From: Rubripirellula lacrimiformis
GTDB lineage: Bacteria; Planctomycetota; Planctomycetia; Pirellulales; Pirellulaceae
Assembly: GCF_007741535.1 (NCBI RefSeq)
Contig: NZ_CP036525.1
Coordinates: 3,224,001 to 3,288,000, forward strand
Length of the DNA: 64,000 nucleotides
Direction of reading: 5' to 3'
Below are positions 25,863-35,215 of the stretch, one piece after another. The notes below the pieces were generated by a model that was not told the origin of the DNA, ran no database searches, and saw nothing but the letters and a program-made list of their open reading frames with translations. How positions within the stretch are numbered: position 1 is the stretch's first letter; each line of letters begins with the position of its first letter. Both the position numbers and the translations under genes were made by a program.

Positions 25863-27516
25863 ACTGGATGCTCGTTTGGAGCAACTGAAAATCGACTTGT
25901 CTGGACCTCCCGATTTCACGCAACAAGTTCTAGCGAAGATCGCGAATGAACCAGTCAATGAACGCGTTAAAGTCGACCGATCGGCACGCGGATCACTCCG
26001 ACGCTTTGCAGCGTTGGCGACCGCCGCCTCGCTGCTGTTTGCCGTCGGTTGGTGGATGATGCAGCCAAAGTCGCTGTACGCGCAAGCGGTTGCGGCCTTG
26101 CAGAAGGTGGACGTGGTCCATGCAACCGGTTGGGCAACAAAAGTGATTCGCAAATGGCCGTTGGAAAACGGTACAGACACAGGCGAAGGGAGACACGCTA
26201 TCGACGCTTGGTACTGGACCGACGGAGATCGAAACGTGCGGTCCTATGAAGCGATGGGGCCGATCACGATTACTCGTAACGCCGAAACGTTGAACGAATA
26301 TCAAAGCGATGCTGACTTGCTTTTTGTGATGAAGGGAAATTCGAAAGATTCCATCAGTCGATTCGAAACGTTGAGCAAATTTTTGCGGCTGTTGAAGTTA
26401 GAGGGGAACGAGATGATCGATCTTGGATCACGTGAAATGGACGGCAAGAATCTTCGCGGAACACGATTGAATCGGTATGGTGTAAGCACGGATTTCTGGT
26501 TTGACGACCGCACGAATCTGCCCGTGTCCTTGACGCGAAACCGTGTCGTGGATGGGCAGCCGGTCACTGAGCTTGAATTGAACCTTTCGTTTGATGAACC
26601 TTTGCCTGATAGGATCACTTCGTACTCTCCACCGGCCACCGAGAACGTTCGGTATGGGGGGCAGATGGATGACAAGGTTGCCGTTTGGAATCAGCATGTT
26701 CAAAATGTCGGCGCCGCCATGGTTCAGCAACCATCGTTACCGTTGCCAAGGATCGTCGAGCGGATGGAACAGAAAGTCTTTTCGTTCCAGCATACGAAGC
26801 TGACTCCGGACGGACGTTTCTGGGTTGTTCCGTTGGACACTGGCCAAGCGGAAGAGATGAATGTGCGAGATTTCGTGCGTTTCCGCGTCGCGAGTCCAGA
26901 AGACGAGCGTGATTTGTATCGGTGGCGTGTTGAAGGGGACCTAGCAGACGTCACCTTTGATCGGTCTGACCTGGTTTGCGAAAAGAACACACCATGGCAG
27001 GATTGGACCTCTTTCACGCTGGCAACAGTCGGTTTGGAATTCACGATCGTAGAAGAGGAACGCCAGTTTTGGATCGCTAAGCATGACGGCGTGACCAACA
27101 AGTCGTACAAGGAAGTCAATCCACCGGTCCCCGCTCTCGTCGAAGGTGGGCGCCGGCTACGGGGCGTGGTCAAGTTAGGCGTCGGCCATCGGTTGCATCC
27201 CGTTTCATTGCCGCAACTTATTCAAGACTTCCACGAGCTGCAGAACGCCCGAGTGATCGGTGGCACACACCCGATCATTGTTGATCAGACGGGGCTTCCG
27301 AAACCGCCCGAGTTTGACCGAAGCAAGTACGATTCGTGGGACGCCTACACAAAGTCTGTGAACTACGACCAGTATCTGGTCGCTAGCGATTCGCCCTGGT
27401 TTGTCGGGAAGGGATCCCTTCCGATGGCTCGACAGTGGTACCAGGACGAACTCGGAATCACGTTCGAATCGGAGACGCGAAAGCTGAAGACTTACATCGT
27501 TCGTCGCAAGAAGTAA
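25846..27516 (+). CDS. Membrane anti-sigma-factor-like protein with large extracytoplasmic domain
   Basis: 556 residues. An N-terminal cytoplasmic part of about 50 residues (ELDARLEQLKIDL) precedes a single transmembrane segment at 53-72, then about 480 extracytoplasmic residues. AGGAAG is just before the ATG. The position and topology fit a regulator that binds the overlapping ECF sigma factor, with the outer domain as a sensor. The last 30 residues (YQDELGITFESETRKLKTY) resemble the C-termini of TIGR03435/DUF3738 proteins (LGLxLExxxxxxxxLV), but that link is weak. No HHCC zinc motif of classic anti-sigma domains is seen. Confidence 0.75.
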   Translation: MSQLNELDARLEQLKIDLSGPPDFTQQVLAKIANEPVNERVKVDRSARGSLRRFAALATAASLLFAVGWWMMQPKSLYAQAVAALQKVDVVHATGWATKVIRKWPLENGTDTGEGRHAIDAWYWTDGDRNVRSYEAMGPITITRNAETLNEYQSDADLLFVMKGNSKDSISRFETLSKFLRLLKLEGNEMIDLGSREMDGKNLRGTRLNRYGVSTDFWFDDRTNLPVSLTRNRVVDGQPVTELELNLSFDEPLPDRITSYSPPATENVRYGGQMDDKVAVWNQHVQNVGAAMVQQPSLPLPRIVERMEQKVFSFQHTKLTPDGRFWVVPLDTGQAEEMNVRDFVRFRVASPEDERDLYRWRVEGDLADVTFDRSDLVCEKNTPWQDWTSFTLATVGLEFTIVEEERQFWIAKHDGVTNKSYKEVNPPVPALVEGGRRLRGVVKLGVGHRLHPVSLPQLIQDFHELQNARVIGGTHPIIVDQTGLPKPPEFDRSKYDSWDAYTKSVNYDQYLVASDSPWFVGKGSLPMARQWYQDELGITFESETRKLKTYIVRRKK

Positions 27517-27667
27517 ACTTCGACCAAGCGGACTGGTTTTATCGGTACGGAATCCGTCGCGACGAGTGGTTTGGCAAATGCTGAACCGCTCGCTTGCGTT
27601 TACCGATGGTGCTTTGGCACGTCATCGATTTGGCGGGACGCAAAGCGGAGGACTTTGATGGGCTGGA

Positions 27668-28594
27668 TTAGCCGTTTTCGGATCGGTCCTGTCGATCCAT
27701 TTCTTCTTCGTACGCCAGGTCGATCATGTGCAGCACGGAATCGACGTCGGCGGACTCGGTCGAAAATTTGAACTTGCCGGTCAGTTTCAGATCGGGATCC
27801 AGTTCGCTCTTTTCGTGCAGTTCCCACATCTCTTCGGCGTAGTGAGAATCCGCTAGTTCCGGTGCATACTGTGCGTAGTACTGCGTGATGTTTCGAACAT
27901 CACGCTGCAGCATCGTCTTCGCATTGTTGTTTCCGGATGCGTTGACGACTTGTGGGAAGTCGATGATGACAGGTCCCGATGCATCCTGAAGAACATTGAA
28001 TTCCGATAGGTCGCCGTGCACCAGTCCAGCGCATAGCATGCGCAGCACATAGGTCATGACGGTGGCGTGATCTCTGACCGCTTGTTCGGCCGACATCGAG
28101 ATGTCGTTCAACCGCGGTGCTACGCCGCCTTCGCCGTCAGTGATCAGTTCCATCAACAGCACGCCATCGAAGAAACCGTATGCCTTGGGAACTCGGACAC
28201 CGGCAGTGGCCAGTTTGTAAAGCGCGTCCACTTCGGCCCGTTGCCAAACGACTTCCTGTTGGTCGCGTCCGAATTTCGAACGCTTTTCGATCGCCCTTTG
28301 TCGGCGGCTGTTCCGGATTTTCCGGCCTTCCTGGTACTGAACGGCATTCTTGAAACTGCGTTTGGCTACATCCTTGTAGACCTTGGCGCAGCGAGTCTCG
28401 TCGCCGCAGAGGACAAGAAAAACCTGAGCCTCTTTGCCGCTCATCAGTGAGCCCAGGACTTTGTCGACGAGCCCGTCTTCGATCAGGGGTTGGATACGCT
28501 TAGGGACTTTCAAGATGCTACCGATGGGGAAAGCGTGGGAGCTTCCGCAGGGAAGGGATTGGTCAATGGCCAGGAGACAGCGTCCCGGATGCAA
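27668..28594 (-). CDS. RIO-type serine protein kinase
   Basis: 308 residues. The nucleotide-binding strand carries MSGKEAQVFLV and AKVYK (lysine for ATP); the catalytic loop is LVHGDLSEFNVL and the metal-binding loop IIDFPQ, both diagnostic of RIO1-like kinases, which lack the APE and GHI subdomains of eukaryotic-type kinases. Start: TTG at 28594 with AGGGA upstream (the start is uncertain; a second TTG lies near residue 28). Archaeal and eukaryotic RIO1 act in small-subunit ribosome maturation; bacterial roles are poorly known. About 150 nt separate it from the LhgO gene. Confidence 0.85.
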   Translation of the reverse strand: MHPGRCLLAIDQSLPCGSSHAFPIGSILKVPKRIQPLIEDGLVDKVLGSLMSGKEAQVFLVLCGDETRCAKVYKDVAKRSFKNAVQYQEGRKIRNSRRQRAIEKRSKFGRDQQEVVWQRAEVDALYKLATAGVRVPKAYGFFDGVLLMELITDGEGGVAPRLNDISMSAEQAVRDHATVMTYVLRMLCAGLVHGDLSEFNVLQDASGPVIIDFPQVVNASGNNNAKTMLQRDVRNITQYYAQYAPELADSHYAEEMWELHEKSELDPDLKLTGKFKFSTESADVDSVLHMIDLAYEEEMDRQDRSENG

Positions 28595-28751
28595 CGCAGT
28601 GTCCCTGAATTAACACTGCATTCCGAGCGTAAGGTAGCACGACGTCTCAATTGTCGCAAAGAGGCTGTCAGGCGGGCCCTGGAACCGTCGATCCCGCCGA
28701 GATCGCCAATCGGTCGTTGGCTTGCTTTGCCACAGGGGGGGCGGTCCGGTT

Positions 28752-29948
28752 TTAGCCTGCGAATCGATCGATAATGTGGTCTGCGATCGCGATCGATGCG
28801 GTGGCAGCCGGCGATGGTGCGTTAAGGACATGGATCGCATGATCACTTTCCTCGATCAAAAAATCATCGATCAATTGCCCGTCGGGCGAAACCGCCTGTG
28901 CCCGCACACCCGAACGGCCCGGTTTCAGGTCGCTGGGCCGGATCGAGGGGATCAGGCGTCGCAGGGCGGCAACGAAGGCAGCTTTACTGGCCGAACGATG
29001 CATTTCGCCCAGTCCCATCCGCCAATGTCGCTTTGCCAGCGATCGGAAACCCCGGAACGCGATGCTGTCGATCATGTCGCCTAGATGGACGTCTCGCCAT
29101 CGATACCCTGACCGCGACAAGGCAAGCACCGCGTTGGGGCCGCACTCGACACCCCCATCGATCATCCGCGTGAAATGAACCCCTAAAAAGGGGAACGATG
29201 GATCGGGGACTGGATAGATCAGATTGCGGCAAAGCGATTCACGGCCGGCGACCAGATCATAGTATTCACCTCGAAATGGCACGATTCGCACCGTCCGCGT
29301 ACCGCCAGCCATTTCGAATATTCGGTCACTTCGTAGGCCGCCACAGTTGATCATCCGGGCGGCTTGGACGGTATCGCCCGAACGCGATTTCAGCGTCAGC
29401 GATTGCCCGACACGTATGATCTGCTGGACCGAGAAACCGACGCGCAACTCGCCTCCCGATCGGCAAATCACATCACGCATGACTTGGCAGACTTTGCCAT
29501 AGTTCACGATGCCGGTTCCGGGCACGTGCAGCGCCGCTAGGCCCGCCACATTCGGTTCCATCAACCGCAGGTCATCGGTATCGATCCGTTGGTGGGGAAC
29601 CTTGTTCTGGACGCCTCGCTGGGCGATCGAATCCAAACGATTCAGTTCGTTTGGAGTGGTTGCGACGATGACCTTGCCGCAGCGGTCCCACGCGATTTGG
29701 TGCTGATCGCAGAACGATTCCATCGCGGCTTTGCCGATCAAACACATCCGTGCCTTTTCGGAATCGGGGCGGTAATAAATGCCCGAATGCAACACACCCG
29801 AATTGTGACCACTTTGATGTTGGCCCACGTCCTGTTCGGCCTCGACGACCAGCACGCGCTGATCCGAAAACCTTTGGCACAGCCTCATCGCCGTGGCCAG
29901 TCCGACAATCCCACCGCCGATGATGATAATGTCGTGGTGCTGGGGCAC
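28752..29948 (-). CDS. lhgO: L-2-hydroxyglutarate oxidase
   Basis: 398-residue FAD enzyme. The dinucleotide motif GGGIVGLATA starts at residue 11. The stretch HNSGVLHSGIYY (near 48-59) is the LhgO signature, and the C-terminal ESDHAIHVLNAPSPAATAS is the FAD-closing strand. LhgO oxidises L-2-hydroxyglutarate to 2-oxoglutarate and passes electrons to the quinone pool or to oxygen. The length (about 400) is usual. The gene lies upstream of the RIO kinase gene on the same strand; no hydroxylase partner (CsiD type) is nearby. Confidence 0.92.
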   Translation of the reverse strand: MPQHHDIIIIGGGIVGLATAMRLCQRFSDQRVLVVEAEQDVGQHQSGHNSGVLHSGIYYRPDSEKARMCLIGKAAMESFCDQHQIAWDRCGKVIVATTPNELNRLDSIAQRGVQNKVPHQRIDTDDLRLMEPNVAGLAALHVPGTGIVNYGKVCQVMRDVICRSGGELRVGFSVQQIIRVGQSLTLKSRSGDTVQAARMINCGGLRSDRIFEMAGGTRTVRIVPFRGEYYDLVAGRESLCRNLIYPVPDPSFPFLGVHFTRMIDGGVECGPNAVLALSRSGYRWRDVHLGDMIDSIAFRGFRSLAKRHWRMGLGEMHRSASKAAFVAALRRLIPSIRPSDLKPGRSGVRAQAVSPDGQLIDDFLIEESDHAIHVLNAPSPAATASIAIADHIIDRFAG

Positions 29949-30369
29949 GAGGAATCAGTCCTTGGGATCATGAACGTGAAAGCCACGATGATCGTCAGAC
30001 AGGTTCGTCAATGCAACCCAGCGTTGGATTCATGGTTGGTCTGGCACCTGCACCGGGAATTCGCCAAAATTGACTCTCGCCGCGTGCCCACCGATCGTGT
30101 ATCCGGTGGGGGACCAGCGTTTTGACGGATGGAGTAAAATCCATGTATCTGCGTCCCCCTGGGGCGAGGCCAGTGCACGCTCGGGGGTGGTGGGACGTGA
30201 TCCAATCGCCCCGTATCCACCGGTCAGCGGTTAGCGGTCAGCGGTTAGCGGTCACCGGTCACCGGTTAGCGGCCAGCGGTCGGGCGACCTCGGCTTGCGG
30301 CAATCCCCGCGTCCGGTGGCGATAGAACACGGCGGACCGGTTTTGTGAATGAATTCGAAAAGGTACTCG
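29949..30369. other. Divergent intergenic region with heptamer array
   Basis: About 420 bases lie between lhgO (minus) and the TPR gene (plus). The region contains the CGGTCAG-type heptamer array at 30221-30283. No promoter was convincing. Confidence 0.4.
30221..30283. repeat. Nine tandem heptamers of the CGGTYAG type
   Basis: Nine 7-bp units in the order CGGTCAG, CGGTTAG, CGGTCAG, CGGTTAG, CGGTCAC twice, CGGTTAG, CGGCCAG, CGGTCGG. They sit upstream of the TPR (BatC-like) gene. Confidence 0.9.
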
Positions 30370-31752
30370 ATGGGCTGGATGACGATGCGTTGGATCATTG
30401 GGTTGGCGGTTTGCTTGGCCGCGAGTGCGCCGACAAACGCCGAATCGGATTCCGTGCTTGCGCCGCAAAGCGGTGCCCAACCAACTTCGCTTCGGCAGGC
30501 TCAGCAGCAGCTCGAACAGGGGCATTTGGATCTGGCTGCGGAGAACTTTGCGTCCATCGCCCAGTCAGCCACTCCGGGCTCGGTTGCCTTTGACGTCGCC
30601 ACCTACAACCAGGCGATCGCACTGTACGGTTTGAATCGGTACGCCGAGGCGGCCGAGAAATTCCAGGCGGCGTCGGCATCGGACGATACGTCCATCGCTT
30701 CCCGAGCACGTTACAACCTTGGCAATGCGATCTACCGCCAGGCGATCGCAATCGTGCAGGACGAGCAATCCGGTCAAACTGACGCGGCGATCCAGCTGCT
30801 TCGGGCCGCGGTGGGGCATTATCGCAGCGGGCTACGACTGGATCCATCCGATGAAGATGCCCGCGCTAATATAGAAGCAGCGGTGCGACTGATCCAGCGT
30901 CTCGAGGACAGCGATCCACCGGATTCAACCGATCCAGAAAACCCCGAAAATCAACCGGAAGACGAAAATCAACCGGAAGACGAGAATCAGCCGGAAGACG
31001 AGAATCAGCCGGAAGACGACCAGGAGAAGGCCGAACAAGATCCACCGTCCCCATCCGATGAATCGCAGGCCGATGATTCAAAGCCAGATGATTCGCAGCA
31101 GGCCTCCGGCGATGCTTCGACAAAATCGAAACCGCCCGAAGATGCGGGTTCCGAATCTGAAAAATCAAGTGACTCGGGGCAGTCGCCTGAACGGTCCACC
31201 AGTGGTAGTTCGTCCGAGGGCGATTCGTCGTCGCCATCGAACGATTCAGCAGAAGAATCAGCCGACGATTCATCGATGGGCGAACAGTCCTCGGGAGCAC
31301 CAGACGATTCAGACGCTCAGCCGAATCAGTCCCAAGGAGACCAAGCACAGGGAGACCAAGCACGGGGAGACCAACCACAGGAGCAGTCGTCGCCTGATGG
31401 TGAAGGTCAGCCAGCCGCCGATGCGGCGAGCCAAGCCGATCCTTCGGAACAAGCGGACCCCACCGATCCCACCTCGCCGTCGGGCACCGATCAGGCGTCG
31501 GACGAAGAGAAGTCCGGGGAAGATGGCAGTCGAGGCGATTTGACGGCTGCGAATGCGGATCCGAGCGATGGTGGACAGGCATCGGGTGCACAGGATGCCG
31601 GCCAAATTGTCGAGGCGCCTGTGACCGGCGATATGACGCCGCAGGAAGCACAGAAAATGCTGCAAGCGATTCGCGACCGCGACATGCTAAGGCGGTTCCA
31701 GCGGCGGGAAGCGATGCGTCAGCGCCGAGTCATTGTCGACCGTGATTGGTAA
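30370..31752 (+). CDS. BatC-like tetratricopeptide protein with long acidic tail
   Basis: 460 residues from the ATG at 30370, with AAGG about 8 nt upstream and a signal segment (MTMRWIIGLAVCLAASAPTNA). TPR-type helices cover about 40-190: QAQQQLEQGHLDLAAENFASIAQ, ATYNQAIALYGLNRYAEAAEKFQAA, ARYNLGNAIYRQA, then AAVGHYRSGLRLDPSDEDARANIE. The rest is an acidic, Gln/Ser/Pro-rich region containing four 18-bp NQPEDE repeats and GDQAQ repeats; it ends with a conserved basic RRQFQRREAMRQRR-like stretch and DRDW. This matches BatC-like members of Bacteroides-type aerotolerance operons; BatD follows. Confidence 0.75.
   Translation: MGWMTMRWIIGLAVCLAASAPTNAESDSVLAPQSGAQPTSLRQAQQQLEQGHLDLAAENFASIAQSATPGSVAFDVATYNQAIALYGLNRYAEAAEKFQAASASDDTSIASRARYNLGNAIYRQAIAIVQDEQSGQTDAAIQLLRAAVGHYRSGLRLDPSDEDARANIEAAVRLIQRLEDSDPPDSTDPENPENQPEDENQPEDENQPEDENQPEDDQEKAEQDPPSPSDESQADDSKPDDSQQASGDASTKSKPPEDAGSESEKSSDSGQSPERSTSGSSSEGDSSSPSNDSAEESADDSSMGEQSSGAPDDSDAQPNQSQGDQAQGDQARGDQPQEQSSPDGEGQPAADAASQADPSEQADPTDPTSPSGTDQASDEEKSGEDGSRGDLTAANADPSDGGQASGAQDAGQIVEAPVTGDMTPQEAQKMLQAIRDRDMLRRFQRREAMRQRRVIVDRDW
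30946..31017 (+). repeat. Four 18-bp coding repeats (ENQPED) in the BatC-like gene
   Basis: Units of GAAAATCAACCGGAAGAC with silent changes start at 30946, 30964, 30982 and 31000, each encoding ENQPED. They are in frame and lengthen the acidic linker of the TPR protein. Expansion or loss would not shift the frame. Confidence 0.9.
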
Positions 31753-31815
31753 ATATCAGTACATCTGGATCTTGTGTGACCATCGAAGTTGTTGTTGGCA
31801 AGGAGCGGTAGCGTG

Positions 31816-34545
31816 ATGCGGACGTGGTTAAGCGTTGTACTTTGGATTGGACTGGTCGGATCCGCCTGCGCAAACGCGGCGGAAGTTGCGATCGCGATTT
31901 CGTCCCCGCAGACCTATGTCGGTAAGTCGGTAACGTTGCAGATCGCTGTCGACGGCAATCTGAAAAGCGAACCGGAGATTCCCGATGTCGATGGATTGTT
32001 GATCGAGCCCGCTGGGCAGTCGTCTTCGAGACGACAGATGATCGGCAGCGACGGACGAGTCCGTCTGCACAATTCGTTGGTGTTGCAATACAGCGTCACA
32101 CCGCAGCGAGAGGGGGAGTTTGTGATCCCGCCGATCAAGATCCATACAGAAGGTTCGCGGACGATCACCAAGGCGGTGCGATTGGGGGCCACGAAGAGCG
32201 AAACTGGCGATCTGATGTACGTCGCAATTCGTGGCGGCAAGGACCGTGTTTTCGTTGGTCAGTCGGTCGATCTGACTCTGCAGATTTGGGTTCGACCCTA
32301 TCAAAACGAAGACTACGGAGTCGAACTAAGCGAGGGTCAGACCTGGGGCCTGATTTCTCGCAGAACCCGTTGGGGGCAGTTCGGAGATGTGTTGCAGGAC
32401 CTGGCCAAGCAGAGGCGGCGACCCGGCCATGGTCGTGAAGTCTATCGCAAGGATGCCGACGGGCTGGATCGCAAGTATTGGTTGTACGAGATCAGTGCAA
32501 CCGTCTATCCGACCCATACCGGACGTATCGATGCGGACGACATCCGCATCGAAATGGATTACCCGACAAAGATCGGACGTCAACGCGATCCGTTCGAAGA
32601 CTTTTTTGGCGATTCGGGATCGCCCCTGGGTGGTTCCATGTTCGGTGGAATGATTCCGACGGATTCGTTGTTTCGATCTCGCTCTGGTTTAGCTGTTACC
32701 GAAACTCGCCCGATCGCGGCGGAAGCCGTCGTGGATCCGATCGATGTGGTTGCCATTCCTCAGGATGGTCGCCCCGCGAGCTACCGTGGCGCCGTTGGCC
32801 GGTACACAATCGACGTCGAAGCAAGCCCACGGGATGCAAACGTCGGTGACCCGATCACGTTGACGATCAACGTCCGCGGCACCGGTCCCCTGGATTTGGT
32901 CCGGGCACCAGACTTGGCATCCCAGTCGCAGCTTGTCGATGGCTTCAAAGTGGCGGACGACGACCTGGCTGGTTACGTCGATGGCAACCAAAAGACTTTT
33001 CAAACCACCATTCGGGCTCGGCGGGAGGGACCGCAACAAATTCCCCCGATCGAGTTCAGTTACTTTGACCCCGATGCCGAAAAGTTTGTCACCGTGGCGT
33101 CGGATCCCATTTCGGTCGACATCCAACCAGGCGACTTGCTGAAGCTGGACTCGATCGTCGCTGACCGAAAGGCTGCGCCGATTGCCGATGCCACGGAACC
33201 GTTCCGGTGGGATTCATTCGCAGGGACAACGGTGAGTGACCGGGGCTTTTCGGCCGATGAACTGATGTTCCAACGCGGCAACCACCAACCATTGGGGATG
33301 CGATCGATGCTGTGGCTAGGCCTAGCACCGATGCTATGGGTTTTGGCTTGGGGATTCGCATCACGCCGGTGGTTGTTCGGATGGCGTTCATCGAAGCGTC
33401 GATTTCATCAAGCGATTGATTCCGCACAGACCGCCAACGAGGTTGCGGCGGCGTTGGCTGTCTATCTTGCCGGTCGGTTGAAGCTAGATGGTGATCATGG
33501 TTTGGATGACAGAGTGGTGGGGACGCTGCGTCGGGACGGGCAGAGCGAACTGGCGATCAGGACCGAACGAGTGATGTCGATGGGCCGCAGCGAAGGTGCT
33601 GTGATCGCCGATCCCACAGGCGATGCGGGTTTGCAGTCGATGAAAGACGAGGCCCGCAAGATCGCGGCAGCGGTGAGCACGAAAACTGGATCGCGGCCGC
33701 TACGCACGGGGCAGCTTCGTACCACCGCCGTACTGGGCGTCGTCTTCGCGGGTAGCCACCTCTTTTCGTCCGCGGCGGCGGCTCAGGACCAGTCGTCGCT
33801 GTTGAGCGATCAACAGCAAATCGCGATCGCACGGGAAGCGGTCGATTTGTATCAACAGGCGATCCAGGATCCGGGCACCAGCGATTCGATGCAGCAATTC
33901 GAGTTGGCGGCAGAGCGATACAAATCGTTGGCCGAAGGCGGCTTGGTGAACGACCGGCTGTACTTCAACTGGGGCTTAGCGGCCCAGAAATCGGGGCGCG
34001 TCGGTGAAGCCATCGCCGCCTATCGCAAGGCGCTGCGGATCAATCCCGAAAACGTGCGTTACCACGACCATCTGGCCCAAGCCGAGAGCGACGCCGGTGT
34101 CGATCACAATCCGACCGTATCGGCCTGGTTTGCTTGGGCAAACGACCGCCTGTTGCGAGTGGTCCGACCTGCGGCGATGCGAGTCATCGGGCTGGTCGGA
34201 TGGTGGGTGTGTTGGGTGGCATTGGCGGCGTCGGTGTTGATTCGAACTCCCGTGCGGCGTGCTTGTCGAATCGTCGCGGTCATCGCTGTCTTGGTTGCCG
34301 CGCCGGCGGCGGTTTCGTATTGGTCACGCGTACTGCCTTTGGCACGTGACGGTTCGGCCGTGATCGTTCATTCCCCGCTACAGATTCACGAAGGGGACGG
34401 GAAAGAGTTTCCGGTTCAGGACGAGCTGATCGACCGCAATGGAGAATTGGTGCGTGTGGTGGAGCAGCGGAAAGGTTGGGTCAAGATTCGTCGCCGCCAA
34501 GGATCCGAAGGTTGGGTGCCGGACTCGCAGTTGACGGTGATCTGA
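31816..34545 (+). CDS. BatD/BatE-like membrane protein with TPR and SH3-like domains
   Basis: 909 residues; the ATG at 31816 follows AAGGAG, and a GTG directly before it is also possible. N-terminal BatD-type beta domains (about 20-440; AIAISSPQTYVGKSVTLQIAV, TGPLDLVRAPDL) precede a membrane helix near 500 (LWLGLAPMLWVLAWGF), a cytosolic helical region, a second signal-like segment, TPR helices (FNWGLAAQKSGRVGEAIAAYRKALRINPE), two further helices near 790-830, and an SH3-like end (EGDGKEFPVQDELIDRNGELVRVVEQRKGWVKIRR). It fuses BatD with BatE-like parts. BatA and BatB are not next to it. Confidence 0.78.
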   Translation: MRTWLSVVLWIGLVGSACANAAEVAIAISSPQTYVGKSVTLQIAVDGNLKSEPEIPDVDGLLIEPAGQSSSRRQMIGSDGRVRLHNSLVLQYSVTPQREGEFVIPPIKIHTEGSRTITKAVRLGATKSETGDLMYVAIRGGKDRVFVGQSVDLTLQIWVRPYQNEDYGVELSEGQTWGLISRRTRWGQFGDVLQDLAKQRRRPGHGREVYRKDADGLDRKYWLYEISATVYPTHTGRIDADDIRIEMDYPTKIGRQRDPFEDFFGDSGSPLGGSMFGGMIPTDSLFRSRSGLAVTETRPIAAEAVVDPIDVVAIPQDGRPASYRGAVGRYTIDVEASPRDANVGDPITLTINVRGTGPLDLVRAPDLASQSQLVDGFKVADDDLAGYVDGNQKTFQTTIRARREGPQQIPPIEFSYFDPDAEKFVTVASDPISVDIQPGDLLKLDSIVADRKAAPIADATEPFRWDSFAGTTVSDRGFSADELMFQRGNHQPLGMRSMLWLGLAPMLWVLAWGFASRRWLFGWRSSKRRFHQAIDSAQTANEVAAALAVYLAGRLKLDGDHGLDDRVVGTLRRDGQSELAIRTERVMSMGRSEGAVIADPTGDAGLQSMKDEARKIAAAVSTKTGSRPLRTGQLRTTAVLGVVFAGSHLFSSAAAAQDQSSLLSDQQQIAIAREAVDLYQQAIQDPGTSDSMQQFELAAERYKSLAEGGLVNDRLYFNWGLAAQKSGRVGEAIAAYRKALRINPENVRYHDHLAQAESDAGVDHNPTVSAWFAWANDRLLRVVRPAAMRVIGLVGWWVCWVALAASVLIRTPVRRACRIVAVIAVLVAAPAAVSYWSRVLPLARDGSAVIVHSPLQIHEGDGKEFPVQDELIDRNGELVRVVEQRKGWVKIRRRQGSEGWVPDSQLTVI

Positions 34546-35151
34546 ATCGCTGGCTTGAAAGGGTGTGCAGGCCGTCTGTCCGGGAACGGAAAGCGGCCTC
34601 GGACGCTAGCGAACCTTCGTAGGGGAAGTCGTCAACGGTTTGTCAACTGAGTCGAACTTTCAGCGGCAATGGTGATCCGCATTGGCCGTGATGCCACGGG
34701 CATTGGGGGGCCGGCCGCTCACGGGATCACGGCTCGCTCAATCGACACCCCCTCAACGGTTTGTCGATTCAAGCCAGTTGCAAATCTTAGTGCTAGCGTT
34801 AGGACGCAAGCCTTCCGGTCTTTGCCGACATTTCACCGAACGGATCGCGCCGTTTCTTTTTTTCCCCTCACTCTAACTCTCCCCCGCAAACCGCTGCGCG
34901 GCGGGGGCGAGATGACTTGAATCGCGACACTGATGGATCGCTCGTTGCTAAAAAGGAAGTCGCCGTTCGGGCGATAGCGGCCTGCTGATTCAATCGTTTT
35001 CCTGAACTTAGCGTGCAGATCCTAGCCCGAAGCGTGAGCGAGGGATCAACGGCTCACTGAATCGACACGACGTCTAGACTTTCGGTGATCCCAGCCTTTC
35101 GTTCAGGCGCAAGCGGCTTGCCGATTGGAGGCTTCTGTTTCCGTAACGCGC
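34546..35151. other. Intergenic region with decayed repeat pieces
   Basis: About 600 bases follow the BatD-like gene. Near 34618-34640 is a fragment GTAGGGGAAGTCGTCAAC related to the array B core; near 34865-34920 is a C-rich CTCCCCCGCAAACCGCTGCG stretch. Several short frames cross the region but lack coding support. No gene was recognised. Confidence 0.5.
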
Positions 35152-35193
35152 AAAAAAAAACGGCAACGTGCTAGAAGCACGTCGCCGTTTTGT
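35152..35193 (-). terminator. Rho-independent terminator of fusA
   Basis: A strong stem-loop (ACGGC and ACGTGCT pairing with AGCACGT and GCCGT around AGA) lies just after the fusA stop codon on the minus strand. Read on that strand, the stem is followed by a run of nine U residues, as expected for intrinsic termination. Confidence 0.85.
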
Positions 35194-35215
35194 GATTCGA
35201 TTCAAATCGGTTCGC

